A stretch of 64,000 nt of DNA, taken from contig NC_133770.1 in the NCBI RefSeq assembly GCF_003597395.2, positions 94,383,279 through 94,447,278 of the forward strand, read 5' to 3'. The number at the start of each line of letters is the position of its first letter. The first letter of the stretch is position 1. The notes under the pieces are model-generated. The model worked only from the letters and a program-made list of their open reading frames with translations, was not told the DNA's origin and made no database searches. Below, piece after piece: positions 51,001 through 58,053 of the stretch. This stretch comes from Chelonoidis abingdonii (Eukaryota; Chordata; Testudines; Testudinidae). A program made the translations under genes and the position numbers.

Positions 51001-51533
51001 CTCGCCTTAAAAAAGTAATCAATGCCACAAGGAACCAATTTAAAATATAGGAAAATGGACAGACAGTAGTGAAATGCGTTGGTATTTCTTTGACCAGACT
51101 AAAAAGCACACACAAGGAAAATCAGAATGTGGACCAAATTCAGCCTGGATTCTTCACACATCTGCAGTGAACAATTTAAACAATTTCCTTTACTTTCTTT
51201 GCTCCGTATCTGTTTGCTTCGGGACACTGTATTCTGACTTTCAAAGAATTAAGTGACACGCAACGCCCCTCCCTCCCAAAAGATATTTGACTTCATCCCT
51301 CTCTAGCTACCTGCTTCCTGTAGTGGATCAGAGATCCATTTGGGCAGGAACGACACAGGATCCAGTCCTGCGGTTGAGAAAGGAACAGCCCAAGATTACA
51401 ACTTACCCAGAGGTTTGATGGTGTTCTCTGCACTTTCCTTTTCTTTCGAGCTTCCACTTGACATGAGAGCAGCAATGGAGAACGCGTTGGCTCTGGAGGA
51501 GAGCTGAGGTTTGGGGGATGCTGTGTATTCCAT
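8722..51533 (-). CDS. TBX20: TBX20 T-box transcription factor, 8 coding exons (complete)
   Basis: Join of minus-strand exons 51407-51533, 47695-47929, 44974-45138, 39089-39197, 32609-32767, 27890-27966, 14080-14192 and 8722-9062 (1326 nt, 441 codons plus stop). Every intron is GT-AG and the phases fit without a frameshift. Seen: eh1-like FSIAALM at residues 18-24; T-box from about residue 97 to 285, opening with [20 protein letters not shown] and containing [46 protein letters not shown] and [13 protein letters not shown]; a Ser/Thr/Pro-rich C-terminal region ending SAVMTPFV. Known for the family: a nuclear, sequence-specific DNA-binding regulator of heart development that acts with GATA4, NKX2-5 and TBX5 and represses TBX2. 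It is six residues shorter than the human protein as I recall it, because the Gly/Ser linker in exon 2 is shorter. No damage is visible; it appears functional. Confidence 0.98.
9258..9394. mobile_element. hAT-like MITE, 137 bp, copy 1
   Basis: Begins CAGGGGTGCTGGAAC and ends in imperfect inverse GCTCAGGCACTTATG. It is flanked by GAAGATAG (9250-9257) and GCGGATAG (9395-9402), an 8-bp duplication with 6 of 8 matches, as expected for old hAT insertions. A copy of exactly the same length lies at 32270-32406. Confidence 0.65.
9405..9626 (+). mobile_element. Dispersed repeat 3' end (LINE-like tail)
   Basis: Contains GGGGATGGATCATTTGATAA, CACCTGGCATTGGCTGCTGT and GATCTGACTCAGTATGGCCA, ending TTCTTATGTT, a very common turtle repeat tail. 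Other copies are at 1955 (same strand) and 48553 (reverse). The source family is uncertain, perhaps a CR1-group LINE. Confidence 0.5.
9986..10095. repeat. AT-rich MITE-like repeat fragment
   Basis: GGGCTGGTTAAAATTTTCCA followed by runs of A and T. It resembles the element at 63641-64000, which also opens with GGGCTGGTTAGAAAAT. Confidence 0.4.
10515..10625. repeat. Fragment of Harbinger-like MITE
   Basis: AAGGCCATGTCTACACTACA matches the terminus seen in the Harbinger-like elements at 16941 and 36236. The rest has decayed. Confidence 0.4.
11157..12262 (+). mobile_element. Solo LTR of an endogenous retrovirus-type element
   Basis: About 1.1 kb between TGTAACACTC and GGGGGTCACA, which have the TG...CA ends of an LTR. 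An AATAAA signal sits at about 11851 in TTAATAAACTTGTTTTAT, followed by TTTGAGTGAAGTGTTTGGGA. The family is a recalled turtle LTR type. There are no gag, pol or env frames nearby, so it is a solitary, non-coding LTR. The target duplication is not clear. Confidence 0.6.
12691..12902 (+). mobile_element. CR1 LINE 3' end
   Basis: Classic CR1 tail: GGATATTAGGAAAAACTTTT, TTACCTAGGGAGGTGGTGGA, ACTAGATGACCTCCTGAGGT and CCCTTCCAACCCTGATATTC. The 5' truncation to about 210 bp is typical of CR1. A short TA/CA microsatellite follows at 12903-12925. Confidence 0.93.
13140..13326 (-). mobile_element. Turtle tRNA-derived SINE (CR1-like tail), copy 1
   Basis: On the minus strand it opens with a tRNA-like head (GGATAGCTCAGTGGTTTG, B-box region GGGTGTGAGTTCAATCC) and closes with TCTCTTCCAGTTCTATGACA and a short tail. 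The copy at 38310-38502 aligns along its whole length. SINEs with this layout are characteristic of turtles, which is the strongest lineage marker in the window. Confidence 0.85.
14080..14192 (-). CDS. TBX20: TBX20 coding exon 7
   Basis: The acceptor TTTCTTCCATAG precedes A GAG AGT, which completes Arg291. It encodes [20 protein letters not shown] and [17 protein letters not shown] (residues 292-328) plus one base, ending [33 protein letters not shown] is the TBX20-specific segment just after the T-box. Longer open frames over this span on either strand are out-of-frame shadows. Confidence 0.95.
15140..15720. repeat. Possible LTR or dispersed repeat, unclassified
   Basis: Moderately GC-rich, pyrimidine-rich block with CTCCCTGGGGTAATTCTGGC and CATTTCCTGTTGCCCTCTTT. 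It looks like an antisense LTR of the kind found in turtle introns, but I cannot place its ends or family. Confidence 0.25.
16495..16559. repeat. 65-bp palindromic MITE
   Basis: Left arm TGGGCCAAATTCATCTGTAA (16495-16514) and right arm TTACAGATAAATTTGGCCCA (16540-16559) pair at 19 of 20 positions, with a 25-nt loop. Confidence 0.75.
16941..17219. mobile_element. Harbinger-like MITE
   Basis: Ends AGCCAGGTCTACAC and the imperfect inverse GTCCAGACAAGGCC. Internal repeats AGCAAAAACCCTAGTGTAGA and AAAGAACTCTTTTGCTGGTG match a common turtle family with CTACACTAG-type termini. Confidence 0.55.
18650..19222 (-). mobile_element. Decayed L2/CR1-group LINE, RT C-terminal part
   Basis: The minus strand reads [19 protein letters not shown], then LMQDIALLL and [16 protein letters not shown]. 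These correspond to the SRLDYCNSL, LQLVQNAAARLL and HWLPVxWRxxFK blocks at the end of L2-type reverse transcriptases. Beyond stops, [14 protein letters not shown] and PQLWNELP continue the same domain. It is 5'-truncated and interrupted by stops, so non-functional. Confidence 0.65.
20560..20705. repeat. Palindromic MITE remnant
   Basis: AAGCCAAATCCTCATCTGGG is the imperfect inverse of ACCAGCTGAGGTTTTGGCTC about 60 bases on, the same type as at 40072. Confidence 0.4.
21960..22356. mobile_element. GC-rich non-autonomous DNA transposon (hAT-like)
   Basis: C-rich left half, AAACAGCTGATCACAGTGGG in the centre, and GTGGGTGCTCAGCACCCACC with GTGCTCCAGGCCCATAGCAC at the right end, as in an abundant turtle element. 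The open frames it produces on both strands have no protein resemblance. Exact ends are uncertain. Confidence 0.5.
23268..23845. mobile_element. GC-rich dispersed repeat with internal repeated units
   Basis: Contains several direct and inverted copies of a unit around GATTTAAAGGGCC(C) with CCAGGGCTC (for example at 23381, 23561, 23591 and, inverted, 23660). It follows a turtle repeat starting AAATAAGCTGGTCTGGTCTG. Class undetermined. Confidence 0.5.
26736..26847. mobile_element. hAT MITE, 112 bp, with 8-bp target duplication
   Basis: Starts CAATGTTTCCCTACCTTTTT and ends in inverse GGTCATTGAGAAACACTG. Flanked by CTATAGAT (26728-26735) and CTGTAGAT (26848-26855), 7 of 8 bases identical. Confidence 0.75.
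27890..27966 (-). CDS. TBX20: TBX20 coding exon 6 (end of T-box)
   Basis: The acceptor TTCTGTGTTTCCAG precedes ATAACCAAG. The 77-nt exon encodes [17 protein letters not shown] and SSRLTDIE (residues 266-290) plus two bases of Arg291. It carries the T-box carboxy-terminal helix [12 protein letters not shown], which inserts into the DNA groove in T-box structures. The donor reads GAGAG|GTAATG; read through in frame it gives Arg then TAA, so intron retention would end the protein at residue 291. Confidence 0.97.
30128..30387. mobile_element. hAT-like MITE, 260 bp, GC-rich, with target duplication
   Basis: Termini CAGGGGTGGCTCTA and, inverted, TGGAGCCGCCGCTG. Flanks GGTCTAGT (30120-30127) and AGTCTAGT (30388-30395) match at 7 of 8 bases. 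The open frames across it are GC-driven. Confidence 0.78.
30815..31150. repeat. AT-rich repeat fragment
   Basis: Repeated TTTTGACATTT/AAATTTGTCAAAATG-type words and self-complementary runs, similar in texture to the element at 63641. Ends are not clear. Confidence 0.35.
32270..32406. mobile_element. hAT-like MITE, 137 bp, copy 2
   Basis: Same family and length as 9258-9394: GGGGGTGCTGAGAGCCATTG and CCACTTCAAGCCAGGGGGTG. Flanks ATTATTAG (32262-32269) and GTTACTAG (32407-32414) match at 6 of 8 bases. Confidence 0.7.
32609..32767 (-). CDS. TBX20: TBX20 coding exon 5 (T-box)
   Basis: A phase 0 to phase 0 exon of 53 codons (residues 213-265): [20 protein letters not shown], then [18 protein letters not shown] and [10 protein letters not shown]. 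The acceptor is GCTTTAG and the donor CAGTTG|GTGAGT. It contains the T-box HKYQPRVHI and VTAYQN segments, which in the family contribute to DNA contact and dimerisation. Confidence 0.97.
32898..32982. repeat. Palindromic MITE remnant
   Basis: GCTGATTGTCAGAGGTGCTG and its imperfect inverse GTGCTCAATTCTGATAACCA enclose TTGACTTCAGTG, a layout repeated in many turtle MITEs. Confidence 0.45.
33990..34230 (+). mobile_element. L2-type LINE fragment, RT tail
   Basis: The plus strand encodes [19 protein letters not shown] from about 34041, matching the FKLLxLTFKALHGLAPxYL segment near the end of L2-like reverse transcriptases. Little else survives. Confidence 0.45.
34350..34490. mobile_element. hAT terminus fragment
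   Basis: CAGTAGTTCTCAAATGTATT is the usual start of hAT elements with a CAGTGGTTCTCAAA end. The opposite terminus is missing here. Confidence 0.4.
34612..34700. repeat. Palindromic MITE
   Basis: AAAGTAGCTTCAGTGAGTTA (34622 on) is the imperfect inverse of TAACTCTCATAGGCTACTTT (ending 34694). Confidence 0.55.
35042..35641. mobile_element. hAT non-autonomous transposon, 600 bp, perfect 8-bp TSD
   Basis: Terminal inverted repeats CACAGATGGGCAAAC and GTTTGCCCTCTCCTG, with TATGGCCCGTGGGCCACATC inside the left end and GCGGCCCTCAGGCCAAAAAG inside the right. An identical duplication GTCTATAC flanks it at 35034-35041 and 35642-35649. The centre is a G-rich degenerate repeat. There is no transposase frame. 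Confidence 0.88.
36236..36766. mobile_element. Harbinger-like MITE (outer element of a nested pair)
   Basis: Left part CCACGTCCACTACAGACC to CAGTCAGTGG (about 36236-36395). Right part TGTGGGGTTTTTCTCACACA to AAAGTGCTAGTGGAGACAAA (36694-36766), ending in the inverse of a CTACACTAG-type terminus. The two halves are split by the element at 36396-36687. Confidence 0.6.
36396..36687. mobile_element. MITE inserted within the 36236 element
   Basis: 292 bp starting GCTGGTCTACATTAG and ending TAGTGAAGACATAGC. It contains ATCGATCTAAGATACGCAAC with inverse AGTATCTTAGATCGAATTAC, and an internal hairpin TCGGGGATCGATATATCACG / GTGATATATCAATCCCCGAG. It is flanked by CAGTGG at 36390-36395 and 36688-36693. 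CpG-containing words are still common, suggesting a fairly young insertion. Confidence 0.68.
38310..38502 (+). mobile_element. Turtle tRNA-derived SINE (CR1-like tail), copy 2
   Basis: GTTTGAGCATTGGCCTGCTA, CCCAGGGTTGTGAGTTC (B-box region), GGGGGCAAAATCAGTACTTG, GTCCTGCTAGTGAAGGCAGG, GGACTCAATGACCTTTCAGG and CTATGAGATAGGTATATCTC give the full body and tail. The first 20 bases of the tRNA head are degraded. Confidence 0.87.
39089..39197 (-). CDS. TBX20: TBX20 coding exon 4 (T-box)
   Basis: The acceptor TTGTTTGTTTAG is followed by a single G that completes Arg176, then [18 protein letters not shown] and [17 protein letters not shown] (residues 177-212). The donor is GGGCAT|GTGAGT, phase 0. HPDSPFTG is a strongly conserved T-box segment. 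Confidence 0.97.
40072..40149. repeat. Palindromic MITE
   Basis: CCCAGATCTTCAGCTGGTGT and its inverse ACACCATCTGAGGATCTGGC surround CCATTTAAGTCAATG. Confidence 0.6.
42056..42240. repeat. Palindromic MITE and adjoining related piece
   Basis: CCTAATCCTGAAGCAACTTA through TCATTGACGTCACTGAGACT to AGGGATCAGCATCTTAA fits a turtle fold-back family (GATCCTGCAAAC...). A second fragment with TATCCTGCAAACACTTAAGC lies at 42202-42235. Confidence 0.45.
43080..44065 (+). mobile_element. Probable LTR, unclassified family
   Basis: GTTAATAAACTTGTTTTATT at about 43620 carries a poly(A) signal in the same context as the 11157 LTR (AATAAACTTGTTTTAT), followed by GTTTGAAGTGAAGTAGCTGC. Downstream, CCTTTTAAGACACTCAGGGT and TAACACAACCTCTCACTGGC look like the 3' part of a retroviral LTR. 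Its 5' boundary is uncertain and no coding region is attached. Confidence 0.45.
44974..45138 (-). CDS. TBX20: TBX20 coding exon 3 (T-box core)
   Basis: The acceptor TCTCTATTTCAG precedes GAGAATGTTTCC. The 165-nt exon encodes Arg121 (completed) to Ala175 plus two bases: [19 protein letters not shown], then [18 protein letters not shown] and GKADPPLPA, the invariant central part of the T-box that forms part of the DNA-binding fold. It is flanked by phase-2 introns on both sides, so it is a symmetric exon. The donor CAAG|GTTTGT is weak compared with the gene's other donors. Confidence 0.98.
45139..47694 (-). other. TBX20: TBX20 intron 2
   Basis: 2.6-kb phase-2 intron. 45140-46100 is AT-rich with a short TA run at 45476-45490; the exon 2 end is CpG-rich (see 47160-47690). 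A 153-codon frame at 46633-47094 (plus strand) resembles nothing I know and shows no splice or start support. Confidence 0.85.
47160..47690. promoter_or_regulatory. CpG-rich block in TBX20 intron 2 next to exon 2
   Basis: GC-rich, CpG-dense sequence runs from the end of exon 2 about 0.5 kb into intron 2. It yields long open frames on both strands that resemble no known protein and are best seen as composition artefacts. It may be an intragenic CpG island or an alternative promoter for amino-terminally shortened transcripts; no core promoter element is clear. Confidence 0.45.
47695..47929 (-). CDS. TBX20: TBX20 coding exon 2 (linker and start of T-box)
   Basis: The acceptor CTATCTCTCAG precedes AACAATTTG, which completes Glu43. 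The exon encodes residues 44-120. The first half is a Ser/Pro-rich linker, followed by the conserved [18 protein letters not shown] and then the T-box entry [18 protein letters not shown]. It ends in phase 2 at AAGTCTGGCAG|GTAAGG. Compared with mammals the Gly/Ser stretch after HGEF is shorter. The exon sits in a CpG-rich block. Confidence 0.97.
47930..51406 (-). other. TBX20: TBX20 intron 1
   Basis: 3.5-kb phase-1 intron. One repeat fragment lies at 48553-48625; 49300-51300 is AT-rich and has no recognisable transposon, unusual in this window. First introns of developmental regulators often hold enhancers, so this repeat-poor stretch is a candidate regulatory region, though sequence alone does not show it. 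Confidence 0.8.
48553..48625 (-). repeat. Dispersed repeat fragment, family of 9405-9626
   Basis: AAGAACGGCCACACAGGGTC and AGTATCCTGTCTTGGTGCCT are the reverse of the tail at 9560-9626. Confidence 0.5.
51407..51533 (-). CDS. TBX20: TBX20 coding exon 1 (start codon, eh1 motif)
   Basis: Encodes residues 1-42 plus the first base of codon 43. The ATG at 51533-51531 opens [18 protein letters not shown], which matches the known TBX20 amino terminus, so this start is chosen over the upstream in-frame ATG near 51650, which lies in 5'UTR. FSIAALM at 18-24 fits the eh1 motif that recruits Groucho/TLE corepressors. The donor is CTGG|GTAAGT, phase 1. Confidence 0.97.
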
Positions 51534-52330
51534 GATCACAGAGTAAATCCTACACAAACCAAACAAGAAGGTCCTAAATTGATCCCCAGCTTCCAGCCAA
51601 AAAAAAAAAAATCCTACAAAACTAAGCAGCGGAGCCAAGCAAGAGAACACGGGGTCAGCTACTCGGCCCGGGAACCAAACTTAGGAGATCTTGGGGGACC
51701 GTGAGAGACAAGGAGACACTGCGGGGGCCCAACACTTTGTGTGTATGGAGAATACCTAGGATTTCACAATGCCCGCGGGGTCGGATCTAAGGCTCCGGCC
51801 AGGATTAGGTTAAACTGTCACCATCATCTCCCGGGCGCTGCATTAGATGGCTCGCTGCGTGCGAGAGGAGCGAGTTGGCTCAGGCTGCGGCGGCTGCTCT
51901 CTGCGGGTTGGAGCCAGAGCCCGGAGTGGCTCAGAGGGCAGAAGGGTGGACACTGCGATCAGTCGCACACTTTCCTCCGCCTTAATTTGCTGGCCGCAGA
52001 GATCCTATCGGCTGCTGGCCAATCGGCTCCGGGCCACGTCAAGGGCTTTCTGATCCTCTTGATAGGACGTGGGGGGAGGGAGCCCTGAGCTCTTTAAACT
52101 CCCCTCCCTGCCTTCCTATGTCTCCAGCCAAGAGGAAAGGAAGGAGCGAAGCAGGAAGAGCCGACAGACTGCAGCGGGTCACACACGAGCTATTCAGAGC
52201 AATCGCTGCTCGGAAGGACTACCAGGAAGGCTGGATTTTAGGGGACCGCTGAGTGGTCCAACTCAGGCTTTGCTCATGGGCAGAGATGCATTTTCCACAG
52301 TTGGGATGGTCGCTCACTAGTGTGTGGAAG
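51534..52330 (-). promoter_or_regulatory. TBX20: TBX20 predicted 5'UTR and CpG-rich promoter
   Basis: This lies directly upstream of the TBX20 start codon. CpG and GC content rise between about 51740 and 52250, against an AT-rich background on both sides. On the minus strand a TTTAAA box sits near 52091-52097, and GATA-type core sites occur near 52006 and 52054, which suits a GATA-dependent cardiac gene. The transcription start cannot be fixed from sequence alone; a point downstream of the TTTAAA box (about 52060) is an inference. Confidence 0.55.
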
Positions 52331-55300
52331 ATTGTATGTTACAGAAGCACGATTCTGCCCCTGCGTATGTTGTAGTGGCCTTCTGGCCCGGTTTTACTTT
52401 CGTTACATTGTACTCTCCAGCCGAAAACGCAAGAAAGGCGTTCTTATACCCAGATAGGATTTATTAATTACTGGGGAATCTGGTTCCAACCCGAAACTTG
52501 TCACGCCCAATTTCAATGCAATACACACTTTTCTGTACCAGATACAAAAAGACAAGGAGCTTGGCTGTTGCAAAATGATAGATACAGTACACAACCATCT
52601 CCAAAGACTGACAAATCCACCTACCTGAAAATTAATTCATTAATTTGGAGAGGACCTAATCCATACCATTTTTTTTTCATTTTGGAAATAAAGGTGGTAA
52701 AAATAAAGGTTGCTCTTCTAACTCAACATTTACTTTTCATAAGATTCTTATTTATAATATATTTTCCATATAGTGTTATGATACAGAGATTAAATATATT
52801 TTTTACATGGCAGATCATAAGAGAACAAAAATGAGTGCCAGGCTACTGTAAATCCACTGTAGTGTGTGTGCGCACATATTTACTCCATTGAAAAGTTTCA
52901 AAAGAGCCTTTTTGATTTAGTGCGCATGTACAATATTTTTAAACATTTCCTAAATACCATGAAAAATGGTTCCCTAGATGTCTTGGTTTGTAATGTGTTT
53001 TAAATGGGTATTTAAAGACTGGAATAGTGGTTTCCATAAATACTACATGTTTCACAAATTGGTACATTCTTTAGCTTTATTTTTTTCCCTAACAACTGGA
53101 AGTCTTTGTAAGAAATTAAATACTCTAAGAATTGATCAGATAATGTTACATTTATGACCTACGTTTACAAAAGCAGAGAAAATCAGTGTTACGCCTGATA
53201 TCCATCCTGAGCTTTGTGGTGTCTTCTCTCCAGCTAAGGACGGAATGAGTGACAGTCTTTACAATGGATTTCCTGAACTGACACCACCCTTCAGCTCTTG
53301 GATTTTATATCTATAGCTGTATGGAAACACACATGGCTTGAGTTTGATATGCCATTTATGTATGTATTTCATGAGTGGTGCAGCTGCGAGTTATCACACA
53401 TAAACCCTCGTGTATGTTGCATTATATAGAATATTTTCTTATTTCTGTATTCTTTTTATTACCCACGCCCCAATAAACCCCAGTGAACAGAATATTTGTG
53501 GGAGTAAAGAGAGCAGGATTTTGGTCCATTCTCATTTTAACTGCATGGAGCAGCTGCTTTGTCATTTTGTTCTGTTTGTTGATTGTTTATATGTTCGGAT
53601 GGGATTGGTTAGTTCAATTCAGACGTGCTATTGGTCCCGGTCTTTCTACACTAGTCCCAAAATATTATTTGATTGGAGGATATCAGAATCAGGTGCACTC
53701 ACTTCCATGTGCCCCAGAGAGCAGGGACTAGTCCCATCCTGCTGTTTTTCTGACTCAAACTCCGACTGAAGTCATCGCCCCAATAAGAATGACAGAATCA
53801 TGCCTACATTCATTTCAACTAGCCTGGATTAATTAACTCCACTAAAACAAGTTGATGTTCATCAGATGAATCAAACAGAGAACATCTGCTGGGTTTTATT
53901 ATCGTCTTGATGACCTAATCACAGACTTTTGTAAGAGAGATTGTTTAAATATAGGTAACTAAAGCTGTTTAATATTAGTCTTTTAACTATGATCTATCCC
54001 CATACGTATCTATACACTAAGAAACACAGAGAGTTATAGCTAAATGGGTAAATGTGCCTAATTTCTACATAAAAAGTGAACATACAGGGGCTATGCAATA
54101 GTATAATTAGAGAGATGATGCTGGTGGGATTATCCATTAATATTTCTTGGGTCCCACCACAAGTATGCACCATCTCGTCATTATTGAAACAATCGTAGTA
54201 TCATTTATAATGCGATAAAACTATCAAAAACTAGTGCCTTGTTGCTTTGCAATGAGCAAGAGCTATTCGTGTCATCATTTCTTTCTTCCTGTCATCCTTT
54301 CAGTTACATTCACCTAAAACAGTCGTCTAAGATTAAATGCCCTTTTAATTAATTAATTTGAATAGGCCCCTCGTAAAGTTTAGTCATCTTTACTATGGAT
54401 TTTAGTGTGGTTAATCACCAATTTGGGACCCAATCTTGTCCAATGGGAGTTTAGCCTGAGCCAGGCGTGCAAGATCTGTCCATTAATTAGTATTTTTCTT
54501 TCAGTACGTACAAAATGAGCTAAGCAAATCTTATATGTGTATAAAATTGTATAAAATTCCTGTCCGAGCTCCCTGCTTTGCAACTCTTTGGTTTTCCTTT
54601 GGCATATCTCTCATTGCTACGTTTTGGCTTTACACGTCTTCCTTCGGTGACAGAAGGAAAGCAATAAATTGTGTTTAAATGCCTCTGACCTTTGCTAGAC
54701 TACACTGTAACTAAAGTATTAAAGGGGGACGAGCCTTTTCCCACTGAAATCAGTGCCTGAACTCACTTTGACTTCAGTGGAAACAGAATCGGGCCTTTGT
54801 TGAGCAACGAAGACATTTTCAGGGTGGACCACTACGTGAGTTGCAGTGCTTGTAAAATTTTGCATTTAAACATATATATTCTGACATTTAAAATCTGGAC
54901 TGTTTAAAAGACACAGGCGGATAAAAACAACCTGAACAGTAATTAGCCTCACACCTTAAATGTCTTGCTCTTTTTTTTTTTTTTTTTTATTTCTTAACAG
55001 AAACCACTGGTAGAAGTAAAGTCGAAGCGCTTTTAAAAATCAACATGTTTCCATCGACTAGCATGCAGCTAGCAGGTCGGTAACATATCTGCCCTGGTAG
55101 CCTGAAATTCACTCGGGCTGTGGTGGGGTGACAAGCCAGCCTCACTCAGCAGTGGTGTTGCTGGATTCGCTCCGAGTCCAGCCAGTCTCGGGAACTGGGA
55201 GGAAGTGGTCGGACTTTGGGGTGGGGTCAGATACTCCCTGCTTTGGACAGGACTTGGTGGCTATCACAGTCTATAAGGGGTGTTCATTCGGGGTATCCAG

Positions 55301-57393
55301 TCCAGGACATATACAGTACTTTAATCTGAGTAACACTCTTGAACTAGATTTGGGGGACGTTCATTGCAGGCGGCTCGGATGGGTGGACGGGGACGAGTGA
55401 CAACGGGTATTATTTTGGTCAATGTGTCTTTTCGAAGAATACGGATCGTGCGGCGGCTTTCCCTCAGTCCACTTGAAACAGCTGATTTCAACGCAAACTG
55501 TTGCATCTCTCAAACCTTTCCCCGCTTTCTACTTTAACTGTCAATTGCTAAAGTTTTGCTTCGATTTAGTGCTACTCCGGTAAAACCGGGGTTCCCAAAA
55601 TGAAACTCTATAGAGGTGGGAATTTTTACTTCAGTCCTTTTTACAGGGAAAAAAAACTAACAAGGAATTGCTGGGAATGTTGTGAGCTATCTCTAGACTA
55701 GGGGAGGCTGGCGGGGCTGTTCTGTATGCGCCTTCTGATTTGAATGGAGAAAGAGAGTTCGGATTACCGGGAGATACAACCAAGCACATTTTCGGAGGTG
55801 ACGAAGAGATGTTAATTGCATTTCCCTTCTTCAACAGTGCTAGGTGTTAGCTTCTAAGCTTTAAAAAGAAAAGTGACTTTATTCCACCGGGCACGTCGCT
55901 TGTGTGCCTAATAGTGACTGTGTTTCAAAGCAGACTAGAGTGACCCCCTCACACCATAAATTGTTGTGCAGTTACTTTGGAGGCTATTGAAACTATGGCC
56001 AAGCTACCAACCAGCCTTGTAAAGAGCTGGACATAAAAATGGGACCCAACATCTAAATCAGGCTGGAAATGAAGCAAGGGGAAGTCAAGGGCCCAATTAA
56101 AGAAAGAGCTGCACACATGCGAGATAAACCGAAGCTTGTTTGCTCTATTAAATCAGCTGCGCTTTCGTTTTATCCCACCAGAATCTTTATTTTTCTTAGT
56201 TTTTCAGCTCGCTTCACCTCCGATAAGGAAATGAGTCTTGTCTAGACACTTCGAGCACCCCCTCCGCACCCCCAGTTTTGTGCCTTGTGTAATTAATGAG
56301 TTTCGGCTCGAGCGGCCAATTTCTCACTTCGACTTCCTTCGGCTAGCTCCCAGACAAAGGCAGGGTCCAGGAGACACAGGATTCGGGGAACCCGACTTCC
56401 AAGGGAGGCAGCAAAGGAAGAGAGCGGAGCTGAATTTTATCAGGCTTCGGTCCCTTCTCAGCCGAGCCTCCAGCAGAACACACGGGGTGGGCCCGCTGTC
56501 CGTCTGAACTGGCGGGGTAAACTCTATGGTGTGCTCTGAAAAGCGTTTAAACAGTTGCCTTATCCTCGTCTCGATCCGATCGTTTATCTCCTATCCCTTG
56601 GGGGAATCCATCTCTCAAAGCCAACCCCGATTTCCCCGAACATCGGTCTCCCACGAAAGGAAGAGCCAGAGCCAGGAAACTATCGTCAGGACAATTCCTG
56701 CTGCAGTCCTCACTCAGGCACGAGGCCCACTGAAGCCAGTGCCTGGCTTTTGCCCGAGTAAGGACTCCAGGACTTGACCCGTAGTATTCATACATTACGG
56801 GTTTGCACCCCCGGAGTGGAATTTGCAAGGAAGTTTATCCGTGACCTCAGCTCGCGCGCTTCATTGAATTGCTAGTGTGAACCAGAGAGGATCTGCTACC
56901 GCTTTGGTGGACGCTTCTCCCAGAGTGGATCATGAGAAGAAAGAATCCACCTCCCCCTTCCCCTCAAGCCATCACTACACAGCTGGTCACTTTGCAGACA
57001 GACAGCTCGTTGGACACCCTAGGCACTGCACTGCTCCTTCGTGCTTTCTCTGCTATTTCTTATATAAAATACCCCCCCAACACACACCCACACCCTAACC
57101 GCCGCCAATCTGGGAGTAGTGCAGAATGAAAACCCAACGTCCCTCTCTCCAAAGGACACGTTAGAACCGTGCTGGCCGAGGGCAGGAGCGTGTCCTTTTT
57201 ATTACCCAGCTTAATCAAATCCTTCATCTGCTGCCCTGCGCCCTGCACACAGAATGTGCATTTCCCAGCAATCTACGCAGGGGTGACGGGGAGGGATTGG
57301 GAGTGGAAAGTTCCCCCGGCCTCGATCTCAATTTGCCCCCGAAGCTTTCCTGGCTATCCAAGCACATGCAGACGTTTGTTACTAACGACAGTT
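52331..57393. other. Upstream flank of TBX20, no gene seen
   Basis: 52331-55000 is AT-rich, with a T run at 54970-54988. 55100-57330 is less AT-rich with scattered CpG. A fold-back remnant with CACTGAAATCAGTGCC / TTGACTTCAGTGGAAA lies at 54735-54800. Short open frames occur in both strands but none shows domain motifs. Confidence 0.6.
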
Positions 57394-57401
57394 TTAGGAC
57401 T

Positions 57402-57495
57402 AGCAGCAGAGAATCCTGTGGCACCTTATAGACTAACAGACGTTTTGGAGCGTGAGCTTTCGTGGGTGAATACCCACTTCGTCAGACGCCTGACA
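57402..57495 (-). mobile_element. 94-bp PLE terminal-repeat piece with intact hammerhead core and 8-bp TSD
   Basis: GAATCCTGTGGCACCTTATA, GACTAACAGACGTTTTGGAG and CTTTCGTGGGTGAATACCCA match the 1745-1855 sequence. Identical TTAGGACT lies at 57394-57401 and 57496-57503, which I read as a target-site duplication around a short, self-contained insertion. Confidence 0.7.
57447..57485 (-). ncRNA. Hammerhead ribozyme motif, well preserved
   Basis: Minus strand order: CTGACGA (57485-57479), A, stem II GTGGGT/ACCCAC with loop ATTC, GAAA (57461-57458), stem III AGC/GCT with loop TCAC, then C57448 as the base before the predicted cut. All core bases of the CUGANGA...GAAA consensus are present. Stem I can pair only partly (GGCGT with ACGTC, beyond a CAAA bulge), so activity is plausible but unproven. 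Known: hammerheads of this minimal type occur in Penelope-like element terminal repeats. Confidence 0.62.
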
Positions 57496-58053
57496 TTAGG
57501 ACTGACATTTTAGTCAGATCGGTGCCCAATGCCGCTGTTCCGGCGCTTTCTCTGACTACAATACAGCTTCATTTTCTCATCTGCAGTTACAAGACCAAGG
57601 TGTCTTTTGCGATTGCAAAAGCGAAGTGGCAATATCGTGCATACTCCATGTACCTGTTCGCTTAGCCTGCATTAATTCAGGGACGAGTTTTCCCTGTGCA
57701 ATTTAAAATCAGAAGCCTTTGCTCCCAATGGTAAATTCTCTCATCAGGGAAAACTGGGGGTAAAACCCTAGTCTCATTTCTGTTAGTGGCAAAACTCCCA
57801 CTGACTTCAGTGAAGCCAGGATTCCACCCTCTGACTTTGAGCAATTTATATTCTTACTTTATTTAGTGTATTGCAATACTTTTCTACACTAGTTATAATC
57901 CCAGTGGGGAAAATATTAATGATCTCCTAACCTGCGAATGTTAGAACATTTAAACGAGCTCTGCAGTACGATGAAATCTAGGAAGAAAATTGGAATTCTG
58001 CAATACAACAAGAATGCTTCTTAAAAGGATTAGTTTTGCTTTTCTTAGATTTA

